A stretch of DNA of 17,524 nt from Xanthoparmelia taractica (taxonomy: Eukaryota; Ascomycota; Lecanoromycetes; Lecanorales; Parmeliaceae): contig JANQBS010000510.1 in NCBI GenBank assembly GCA_033085395.1, forward strand, positions 1-17,524. The letters run 5' to 3'. This document shows, in pieces, positions 10,667-17,524 of this stretch; positions within the stretch are counted from its first letter, which is position 1, and the number at the start of each line of letters is the position of its first letter. Under the pieces are notes generated by a model. That model was not told where the DNA came from. It ran no database searches and was given only the letters and a program-made list of their open reading frames with translations. Both the position numbers and the translations under genes were made by a program.

Positions 10667-10690
10667 AGGTAGGTAAGTAGGTAGGTAAGT
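10667..10690 (+). repeat. Two exact copies of a 12-base unit made of GTAG-like tetramers
   Basis: AGGTAGGTAAGT occurs twice in tandem (10667-10678 and 10679-10690), followed by a partial third copy AGGCAGG. The unit is itself built from AGGT/AAGT tetramers, so it probably arose by slippage. It lies 26 bases before the TATA box. Confidence 0.9.
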
Positions 10691-10715
10691 AGGCAGGGAG
10701 TGAATTTTCAAGCAG

Positions 10716-10725
10716 TATATATAAA
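10716..10725 (+). promoter_or_regulatory. TATA box of a possible orphan plus-strand promoter
   Basis: TATATATAAA is followed within 25 bases by a pyrimidine-rich tract (from about 10740) containing CTTCCCCTCTCTTCCC, the usual arrangement at fungal transcription starts. No recognisable gene follows within 1 kb on this strand. The first ATG (10974) gives only a 20-codon frame. Confidence 0.4.
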
Positions 10726-11408
10726 TGCCAATTTGACTTGCTTCCCCTCTCTTCCCTTATAACCCAACACAGCGCCCACCAACCCCCCCCACCCTCCCTA
10801 CCCATCAGGCCCTCTCCTCTTCTCTCCTCTCTAGCTCAGTACCTTGTATACCCTTTCCCTTTCCCACAATATCCACCAGCCATCTAGCCATCCATCAAAT
10901 TTACGTGGGCCTTTTCCCGTAGCCCCCTTCCCCACCCCCCCCGTCCAAGTACTGACTCATCCATAGCAATCAATGTATACTCGCCATTTCGAGCGGAGCA
11001 ACAGTCGCTTGGAATTGATATTCTTTGCAGGGTAATACGGGCAAATTCGCTGGGCCCCACGCTCATAGAGTAGGTTTGTGGAGACGTAGGCGTCTGAGGT
11101 GAGCGACTCGAACCTTGAAGATGGTTGAATTCTTTCAGTCTCTCTTTTTTTGTGTTTCTTTCGGGATGGTTGGGTTTGAGGGAGGGGTTTGGGGGGGTTT
11201 TTTTTTTGCATCAGTCGTCTCTATGGAGAATTGGAATCTTTTGTCGTCTGCGCTCAACCCACGTGGAAATTAATACCTGTCGGTCCTCCCAGCGGTTCTG
11301 AACAGTATATTTCCAACATAAACCAAATCTGTCCCAATTATCCCGTATCTGGATACGTAACACAGGTTATTCTGGACCGTGTGGGGTATGTATGTTATTT
11401 GTTGGGGA

Positions 11409-11419
11409 GGGGGGGGGGG
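11409..11419 (+). repeat. Run of eleven G, possible G-quadruplex
   Basis: Eleven consecutive G lie within a G-rich patch (GGGG at 11404-11407 before it and GGGG at 11424-11427 after). Four or more G-tracts within about 25 bases could form a G-quadruplex on the plus strand. It lies about 340 bases beyond the GMC oxidoreductase stop. Confidence 0.6.
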
Positions 11420-11770
11420 TCATGGGGAAGGTATGGTTGGGATCGAAATGTTTGATCGAATTCATGAAAGCTGAGGTAAGGTAAGTTGGCAAGGTTCGAT
11501 GTGGGTATAAATCGCGACTGTCTTTCATGCTGCGGCTTTATCCCTTGCAAGCTTGTCCGGGACCCGATTCCAAGGGGCTCGGAATCTCCCATATTCTATA
11601 TAGCCTGTGATCTAATGATACCACATAACCCAAGAAGGTCATTATCGGATGATTACTGAGGATTCATCTAGTGTTACAGGTACATTTAAGCTCAGGAATA
11701 TTGCATGTGCGCTCTATATCTCAGCAAATGTGGCCACGCCAATCTCGAATCACTTTTCACATCCAAGACA

Positions 11771-14171
11771 CTATTTCCCCTTTTTAATATCGTCGGCTAG
11801 CTTCTCCGCGAGCATGTCTGCAACACAAGGTACTGAAGTCAGCCAAAGTCCTGACTGCGCTCCAAGGTATGGTGGTACGGTCTATGGGTTTTCTTACAGA
11901 CGTTGGCTTGCGTATGTCCTGGCGGAAGAATCGGGAAGGTGGAAATATCCACGAGCCGTAGCTTGTTGACTCCGAAGACTTTTCCGTGTGAATCAACGAC
12001 GGCATCTGGATCTCCAGCTTTGCCCATGGCGCCTGTGAATTGACTCAGTTGAGATCCATCCAGTGCTTCTGGCAATGCTCACATGTAGCGCTTGCATGAT
12101 GTACTGTTATGGCGGTGCGCTGGAGGTACTCTAGTATCTGCGCATCTGTCTCTGTCCCCGGTCCCGGCGCAAATTCGGGCGCTCTAGTAACGCCGCTGGC
12201 AGCAGCTACTTGGCGCGCGCGTTTGAAGCCTTGAATTGCTACCTCTTGGTCTGTCTTGGTCAGCAACCAGTTCGGGCTTATTAAAGGGTTGAGAGATGTG
12301 TCGGTCGAATTGATTGTAACATTCCCACGAGATGTCACTGTTAAGACTGCAATTGTGAAGGACGCATAGTTATCGCTGTCATTGGTTGCAGTCGTGGCTC
12401 CAGCGATCGGAAGAATCTCCAATTCAGGCCAGTCTGCAGGAAATTGGGCAAGATCATTGAGGGCCTCCGAACTGAGCGGAGATCGGAGAGGCAGTGGCAG
12501 TTTCTCAAATCCTGATCCGAAATTCAGTTTTATGTATTCCTGGTTATACGAGGCTTCGCCTTCACTACAGGATATGACTTACCGATAGGATTGCCAAGTG
12601 CATTTGTCAAAGGACCCGTCTGGTTTTGCAGATATGATTCTGTTGCTTGGGCCGCCAACGAAGCATTAACATAGAGTTGAGACTGGGTGGTCACATTGAC
12701 ACGGTACGATGTCCCAAACCATGGTTGATCCTGGACCGGCGATCAACCTACTTGAGCAAAGACTGGAACCGGACAGTTATGTGGCGACTTACCCACATGT
12801 TTTGACCAACACCCGGAAGATTTGATATAATGCTAATGTTCAAATTCCGCAGTGTTGCTGCCGGACCAACACCGGATACCATAAGCAGTTGGGGAGAACG
12901 GAACTAGCAGGCGTTAGTAGAACATTCAATTATCTTTGGCCTCAGGTTTCCCCTTCCCGCCAGGTACCTACCACTCCGGCCGCAAGAATGACTTCTTTCC
13001 TTGCTGAAAGAGTATATGGAACTCCACTTGTCGAGACAGCCACTCCGACGGCTGTCTTGTTTTTGTTGAAGATGATCCTTTTTGCTAATGTCCGCTGGTA
13101 AATCTGGAACAACGGTGAATTCGATATGGCCGATTGCAGAAACGAGGTTTCAGAGGAGCTCCGGGTTTCAGCTTCTGGGTCAATTGTCACTGTAAACTCG
13201 GAATATCCAAGGAGGCTGCCGCTGTTGAAGCCGGGGAGGGGCGTCAGACCAAGGCTGGCAAAGGCGTTCCTAAAATAATCCGAGATTGGTTGCCAGAAAT
13301 TAACGTATGAGACCTGAAGCGGTCCTCCGGCGGGACTAAAAGCTTTTGGGTCATAAAGTACTTGACCACCTGCTTGGCGCTTGTTATAGTTGGGAGGCGT
13401 CAGATGAGGGCTTTTTTCATAGTACGGTAGCAGGGCCTCGAATGTATAGCTCGGATCTCCAACTTTGTCTGCCCATTGCTGAAAAGCTCCAACGGTCCCA
13501 CTTGTATTCAATCAATAGGGTTACTTCTACTACACAAGCAGTTCAAAAAGACAGACCGGTGGTAAGCCAAGTAGTTTCGTGCAGAGCTAAAACCCTTCAG
13601 CTTCGATCACTGAATACATTTCCATCTCTCCTGGACTTACCTGCCCCCAAGGCATTTACCCTGGGTATATGCGATTTGACGGCCAGCAAGTTGCTACTCT
13701 CACCAGTAAGTAGATGGATCTTAAATGAGCCTAATGAGGCTCTCACCTGTTGCGGTTCAGTCACTATGCCCCAATCAACCAGTGGCTGAATATCTGCGGG
13801 ATTTGCAGAAGAGTACTGCAATTCAAAGGCCGGAACCTGGGATAGGTTTCCGTTATCGGTTTCATAGAATCCGCCGCCCTCGATGATAGCGACAGAAACG
13901 TGAGGGTCTTCCGCGAGCCGTGCCGCGACTGTGAGTCCAGATGTGCCGCCCCCAACGACCTAAAGTCGCATTAGATTCTGCAGAGTGGATGAGGAAGAAA
14001 ATGCCGTCATTGTACCACATAATCGAATGTAGAGTTGATGCCCAAGACGCCAAACGAGCTGCCTAGTAATCTAATTCGGCCATCGGCCCTGTAGTATCCA
14101 ATGGACTCGCAGTACGAGAAAGAGAGTAAACTTGCCCAAAGGAAGAAGTGCTGACAACTGGAGAACATCAT
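11771..14171 (-). CDS. Secreted GMC oxidoreductase (aryl-alcohol oxidase / PatE-like), ten exons
   Basis: Exons in coding order are 14171-14016, 13959-13747, 13693-13641, 13586-13557, 13500-12972, 12903-12793, 12730-12583, 12511-12083, 12032-11898 and 11817-11771, giving 616 aa. All nine introns (50-80 bp) are GT-AG. It is an FAD enzyme that oxidises alcohols or sugars. A hydrophobic leader FFLWASLLSFS (9-19) suggests secretion, and sequons at N46, N349, N376, N386 and N400 agree. The FAD fold is VVVGGGTSG (52-60) with Glu79 in AIIEGGG. GMC signature 1 is GKCLGGSSARN (135-145). Signature 2 is around SPQLLMVSGVG (330-340), with Val where the pattern has a small residue. The active-site pair is His552 (HASATCAMG) and His596 (PPGHTQANVYMLAEK), 44 apart as in aryl-alcohol oxidase. 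Nothing is broken. Relatives act in lignocellulose decay and in toxin pathways such as patulin, but the substrate here is unknown. Confidence 0.92.
12723..12748. repeat. Perfect 8-base hairpin across a splice acceptor
   Basis: GGTTGATC (12723-12730) and its reverse complement GATCAACC (12741-12748) flank a 10-base loop. On the minus strand the loop holds the AG acceptor of GMC intron 6 (intron 12731-12792), and one arm is the first eight bases of exon 7. Confidence 0.7.
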
Positions 14172-14306
14172 GATAGGTCGTAGCATTTTACGACGCTTAG
14201 ACCAGAGAAGCTGTAAATGGTCAGTGCGTTATGGAAGTGCAGATATTATGTACCTATACAATAAAGTTGAAGGATCTACGTATCATACTAACGTCGCGCC
14301 GTTTTC

Positions 14307-14570
14307 TCAAGTTGCGACATCGCACCGACGCATGCCTGCCTTGTTGGGATTAAGTAGACGCATCTTGTCATCATCTACACGCCTCTCCCGATATAATAAG
14401 TACGCCTTCTCGATCCAGAAGTCGCCGTAGCATCCAGACAGCTCTAGTGTGTAATACCGCCCGTCTGGTTAGGACCGTTAGGTACATAGACACTATCCAC
14501 TTGTTTCCGAAGCTGTCTTCACAACCAGTCGGGATAAATTCATATCTCCTGTCACCAGAGGATGCCAAGG
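14307..14570 (-). pseudogene. Possible decayed coding fragment, family not recognised
   Basis: Read on the minus strand, three frames follow each other and look like parts of one protein: YEFIPTGCEDSFGNKWI, then VYVPNGPNQT, then YYTLELSGCYGDFWIEKAY continuing LLYRERRVDDDKM to a stop at 14307-14309. Moving between them needs two small frame changes, near 14490 and 14464, and I see no fitting introns there. The residue make-up (rich in Y, W, G and charged residues) is protein-like. There is no start codon in place. The fragment lies just upstream of the GMC gene and may be its decayed neighbour. Confidence 0.3.
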
Positions 14571-14644
14571 TATGTTAAAAGTGCGGATATCTCCTCAACC
14601 GCATTACTCGTATGTCATCTTCGACTCTTCAGATCATCACACCT

Positions 14645-14851
14645 TTACATCTTGGTCCGCAGCAGGAATGAAAGCTCGGTGGGAAGTGTAACGGTCATGA
14701 TTAGTATAAGATCAGCTAATCCGAGATCCTCTTTGATAAGTCGGCCCGAAGTGAACCCACGCCCGGATACTTTAGAGCCTAGAATGCGCACACCGGAGTC
14801 AAGTTGGTCCGAGTACCGTATATCAATAATAGCTACAGCTGAACGGAAATT
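14645..14851 (-). pseudogene. Possible coding fragment without a start, not recognised
   Basis: An open minus-strand frame of 68 codons between stops includes AVAIIDIRYSDQLDSGVRIL and later GRGFTSGRLIKEDLGLADL. No start codon opens it. It lies directly upstream, in transcription direction, of the fragment at 14307-14570, so both could belong to one decayed gene of at least 550 bases. I do not recognise the family. Confidence 0.22.
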
Positions 14852-15107
14852 CTAGTAGCTACAAAAGTAGCGAATTCAATTCTCGATAAGAAGCCACAAG
14901 GTCCGCTCATGCCTCCATGGCAGGCATTGAAACGTATCCTCGCACGTATCAAGATGTTCTCCTTCCAATTTGATCATGGCCAGAGGCAAGTGATGTGATC
15001 CCGTACTCGTCAAGCAAAGCGGAAAAAAGGATTATTCCGTTCCATTGAAGTTGTTCGGTAAAAGAAGGGTCACCTCCACTCGATAAGATCCCCTTTCTAT
15101 AGGCTAA

Positions 15108-15129
15108 TTGGTAGGACGGTCCTTACCAA
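15108..15129. repeat. Near-palindrome of 22 bases
   Basis: TTGGTA-GGAC and GGTCCTTACCAA are inverted copies apart from one missing A in the left arm. Such palindromes can be dimeric regulator sites. It lies about 940 bases upstream of the GMC start and 370 bases from the unrecognised frame at 15479-15754. Confidence 0.4.
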
Positions 15130-15478
15130 AAGCAACGAAGGGGCTGTGGACACAATATGAGATGATTTATCTTTGAATGGATCCGGTGGCGCAACACTCC
15201 GGTATATCGGTCGAGTCAAAGAAAGACAAGTTTGACAGCTGACGCCTACAGCAATTCGACGGCACCATCAAGGTCGAGACTCACTCAGTGGATGCGTCGC
15301 CGTCTGGAAAAGCAGGATTTGATTTGAATGTCGGCAGCAAATATTGGAACCTACGAGCTAAAATTAGCCCCCCGAAAGACCTCGACCTGATGTTATCCAG
15401 AGCGACTGTCAAAGCTTAGAAGTTAAGGAAAGATGCATGGCGCTGCTGCTGCTCTCATCTTCGGCAAGGCGGTCCAGA

Positions 15479-15754
15479 CTATGGTTGGTCCTCTTTGAGC
15501 TGGTTGACTGCCTTTAATAATCCATCTGCTGCCGCTTTTCTATCGCTGGTCCCCTTTGGCGGACGAGCAGAGAAGGCCCGTGGGCTAAGGCTCTGCTCGC
15601 GCGAAGACTCACCAATTTCGCAAGGCTTGAGAGACGCCCTTCCTGGAGGCGTGACCCGATCGATGAACACCACGTACCTAACGTCCTCACTTAATACCTT
15701 CTGCAATTCAGGTTGAATGTTAGGTAATTCATGATGGACGGTCTGCGAGCCTGG
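15479..15754 (-). CDS. Unrecognised small open frame or exon
   Basis: A minus-strand frame of about 91 codons runs from a TGA near 15755-15757 to a TAG at 15479-15481. A start at 15706 would need the TTG codon read as Met, so a true ATG start is missing. It includes HHELPNIQPELQKVLSEDV, then RYVVFIDRVTPPGRASLKP and ends LKAVNQLKEDQP. A strong donor-like GTGAGT lies inside at GEIG|GTGAGT, and an acceptor-like CTCGCAG lies just upstream, so this could be an internal exon of a spliced gene. No family recognised; chance is possible. Confidence 0.25.
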   Translation of the reverse strand, partial: PGSQTVHHELPNIQPELQKVLSEDVRYVVFIDRVTPPGRASLKPCEIGESSREQSLSPRAFSARPPKGTSDRKAAADGLLKAVNQLKEDQP

Positions 15755-16007
15755 TCAATGGAAAAACAGGTCGGCGGATGGGAAAACTTTGTATCTCACT
15801 TGCGAGCAAATCGTAAGATGGCGGCGCCAACTCAGGTGAAAGGGCCGGATAATGGGGTTGGGAGCAAGGAACACATCGTCTCGCGGCTTTCAATGTAGCT
15901 TCACGCGCATAGTGAGGCCTCAGGTCTGATGGCCTGAAAGTCTGCTGTGACTTCCATCACGGTTGTCTGATCTTGGACATTGCGTGCTCTTTGTCCTATC
16001 CAACACG

Positions 16008-16787
16008 CTACAATAGCGAGGATCCTGTCTGTTCATCAGAGCGAGTAACGACAAAGTTGAGCCCCATTTCATCTGCGCAGTGCCATTCAAAGCCTTGCTC
16101 CCCTAGACCCCACTCACCGCAGCTTACAAACGAGGCATCTACTACCCACCTAGTCCCCGTCTCTCTTGCCACTTGACGCCAAAGCTCATTGAAAGAACCG
16201 ACGTCATGATGGAACATCGAGCCCCAATGCGTCTGGACCTCCGCAGGGCATTTTCGTCCTACCTGATAGCCTACAAGGCAAGTTCCAGGCCTGGACATGT
16301 CGACTGTTCTCTTGGCCGCATCGACCTGTTGCTTCCAGCTGAACAAATGAAGGAATTGGCACGCAATGATGATGTCGATCTTGCCATCTAGATCGCGTAG
16401 TGGGGTGTCCGGATCGAAAATGTCCGCCTGGACAAAGCGGGCTTTCATGGCATCTCGATCCCGGAACAGATCGAACCCAATTTCCCACAGTTCGGAGTGA
16501 AGGTCGGAAGCATACATGTTCTCCGACGGAGCCCCATCTGCTGCAAGCCGCCGTAAGTCCTGGCCCGTTGGCGCTGTCAAGCTGCGTCAGCTTGAATCTT
16601 CAAGCAGCGATATTCGACGTACGATGGAATGGAGATGGCCAACAATCTCGTCGTCATGTAGTCCGCTGTAGTCTCGGTAAAGAGCCCTTGTGGCTGGATG
16701 AAGACGCTGTTCAATCTCGGGGTTTGTAACAAGGTACCGTCGATCCTGGAGTCGTCTTTGGTTCGAAGCAGGCTACTGATATGGCAT
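16008..16787 (-). pseudogene. AusD/Trt5-type methyltransferase with internal deletion, probable pseudogene
   Basis: The 3' block (16580 to 16008) reads GQDLRRLAADGAPSENMYAS, DIFDPDTPLRDLDGK, IDIIIACQFLHLFSWKQQVD, FNELWRQVARETGTRW and GLNFVVTR, matching fungal methyltransferases of the AusD/Trt5/AdrK group that methylate meroterpenoid or polyketide intermediates. The 5' block (about 16772 to 16623) reads RRYLVTNPEIEQRLHPATRA and LYRDYSGLHDDEIVGHLHSI, the family N-terminus. Between them family members have about 50 residues with a YPCIG-type motif and the SAM-binding DLGCC motif. Here only 63 bases remain, with an in-frame TGA. Those 63 bases (16560-16622) have GTACGT, GCTGAC and CCAG, so splicing could join HLHSI to DLRRL in frame, but motif I would still be absent. 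The first ATG (16787) meets TAG at codon 5. I call it non-functional. Its relatives sit in meroterpenoid clusters, which hints at a lost cluster here. Confidence 0.75.
16577..16604. repeat. Overlapping palindromes at the methyltransferase deletion point
   Basis: TCAAGCTG (16577-16584) pairs with CAGCTTGA (16588-16595) around a 3-base loop. Overlapping it, CTTGAA (16591-16596) pairs with TTCAAG (16599-16604) around TC. CAAGC occurs twice (16578-16582 and 16601-16605). The cluster lies exactly where about 50 codons of the methyltransferase are missing. Confidence 0.75.
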
Positions 16788-17524
16788 GGTTAGGCTAGGG
16801 CTAATTCTAGGGCTGATAGATGGCTTAGCAACCCAACTAAATCCAAAAGAACATCACAACTACACACTATAATTCATGATCCAGTCATCTTCATTTGTGA
16901 TAAGACGTTAGTACTTTGATGATGCCAGCCCCGGCTCTCGGATTGCATTTCCCAAGGGAGCACGTGGTCTCACAAGCAAAGACTTGATCTTTTCCCACCC
17001 TCGATCCCCCTTACTAAGTCGAATGCCATTGACTGGAAGCTTTGCAAGGGGTCACTATTCTCAAGGTGTGAGGGCGCACTCCGAATGCCAAGCGAAGCGA
17101 ATGCATTATCCGATGGTGGAATGCTCTATAGGAGTACTGCTATCAAGTGAATGGTGCGTAAATACTTCAGCGCGCGGCTAATTCTCTTAATTACATGGAT
17201 CCGGAAGACACCAAATACGAAACACGGAGATGGCAAAAGAAAGTAGCTGTCCGTAAGCCTCCAAACCATCCCTCCAAGGCCCAGGAATGTCTCAAGCCCC
17301 AATGTGTGGGCCAGCATTCAAAGCTTGCTGCACCATCTAGCACGGGAACGAACAATCCATTTGATTATGTTGTGTGACATATTAGCAAACCGTCACTTAT
17401 CCACACCAAGTATGGTAAGTACTCACCGCATCCCTATTAGTGTTCTCATTCATGAAGGCATACACATCGGGACCAAGCAGTACTGTAGATAGATGATTGG
17501 GCCGTCTCAACGCTAAGGTCAGCA
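16788..17524. other. Right-hand flank, no firm gene
   Basis: No frame here matches a family I know. A 60-codon plus-strand frame at 17195-17377 (starting MDPEDTKYETRRW) and a 65-codon frame at 16984-17181 have no motif. Near 16795-16820 the word CTAGGGCT occurs twice in a short AT/GC-mixed tract. The minus strand has CCTAACC at about 16790-16796, a good branch point for an intron ending just before the methyltransferase 5' block. Confidence 0.4.
17397..17524 (-). CDS. Possible partial exon entering from the right edge, not recognised
   Basis: On the minus strand a frame is open from the window edge to a TAA at 17397-17399 and includes HLSTVLLGPDVYAFMNENTN. After NTNRDA there is a strong donor-like GTGAGT (about 17424-17429), so the frame may be the end of an exon whose gene lies mostly to the right. 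The stretch is only about 40 residues and I do not recognise it. Confidence 0.25.
   Translation of the reverse strand, partial: LTLALRRPNHLSTVLLGPDVYAFMNENTNRDAVSTYHTWCG

Larger units (their letters stand above)
10174..11770. other. 1.6-kb gene-free gap with promoter-like and low-complexity sequence
   Basis: The gap lies between the 3' ends of PEX1 (plus) and the GMC oxidoreductase (minus), where 200-500 bases would be normal. It holds an AT-rich patch (about 10240-10285), a CTTTC repeat, a 12-base tandem repeat, a TATA box (10716-10725), a pyrimidine-rich plus strand from about 10740 to 10940, and G or C runs at 10786-10793, 10934-10941, 11191-11197 and 11409-11419. The small frames here (for example 11121-11273 and 11189-11455) run through homopolymers and match no family. 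A TATA box followed by a CT-rich tract is what a mould promoter looks like, so a plus-strand transcript may start near 10750, but I cannot find its coding sequence. Confidence 0.5.
14172..16007. other. Gene-poor, apparently eroded region upstream of the GMC gene
   Basis: No complete gene is visible in 1.8 kb. It must include the promoter of the minus-strand GMC gene just right of 14171. It also holds three minus-strand frames that read like protein but are short and broken (14307-14570, 14645-14851 and 15479-15754), listed separately. A near-palindrome lies at 15108-15129. The stretch 14860-15470 shows no frame above 60 codons. Confidence 0.45.

Noticed and set aside
11080..11125. tRNA-like B box on the minus strand (GGTTCGAGTC)
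   Set aside because: The flanking bases do not pair as a T stem and no acceptor stem or anticodon arm can be built around it.
11189..11455. 88-codon plus-strand frame in the gap after PEX1
   Set aside because: It starts within a G/T homopolymer junction and crosses an 11-base G run, with no family motif.
11784..13955. GMC oxidoreductase as a pseudogene, since its frames are broken many times
   Set aside because: Every break is removed by a GT-AG intron with matching phase, and all motifs and both active-site histidines are present.
1..17524. CRISPR arrays, insertion sequences, prokaryotic operons or complete transposons
   Set aside because: The window is clearly fungal nuclear DNA. No spaced repeats, transposase or long terminal repeats were seen.

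Overview
The window looks like nuclear DNA of a filamentous ascomycete (Pezizomycotina, probably Eurotiomycetes; the class is an inference from protein flavour). Genes are split by many short introns (49-88 bp) with GT-AG ends and CTRAY-type branch points, intergenic DNA is loose, and the gene families are typical of moulds: SRPK-like kinase, LaeA/UMTA-like methyltransferase, fungal rhodopsin-domain membrane protein, secreted GMC oxidoreductase and AusD/Trt5-type methyltransferase. All exon models here were worked out by hand from reading frames, splice signals and family motifs. No database was consulted.

Layout, left to right: (1) 656-1967 (+), an SRPK-like Ser/Thr kinase with one intron and an unusual DFV in place of DFG. 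(2) 2314-3416 (+), a class I SAM-dependent methyltransferase in five exons. (3) 4561-5778 (+), a seven-helix rhodopsin-domain integral membrane protein in three exons. (4) 6342-10173 (+), the peroxisomal AAA+ ATPase PEX1 in four exons, 1225 aa, whose third intron has a GC-AG boundary. (5) 10174-11770, a 1.6 kb gene-free stretch with a TATA box, pyrimidine-rich tracts, microsatellites and several G/C runs. (6) 11771-14171 (-), an apparently intact, probably secreted GMC oxidoreductase of 616 aa in ten exons. (7) 14172-16007, decayed-looking sequence with fragmentary minus-strand reading frames. (8) 16008-16787 (-), an AusD/Trt5-type methyltransferase that lacks the segment carrying the SAM-binding glycine-rich motif, probably a pseudogene. 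(9) 16788-17524, no firm gene, though a short minus-strand frame enters from the right edge.

The only clear housekeeping gene is PEX1. It is flanked by accessory genes of the kind seen around secondary-metabolite loci (two methyltransferases, a GMC oxidoreductase, a rhodopsin-domain protein), but no backbone enzyme (PKS, NRPS, terpene cyclase) is visible. Calling the window a biosynthetic cluster would therefore go too far. The right third (14.2-17.5 kb) looks eroded and may be a relic of a larger accessory locus. The most notable observations are the GC-AG intron in PEX1, the internally deleted methyltransferase with a palindrome cluster at its deletion point, the DFV kinase, and the orphan promoter-like gap after PEX1.
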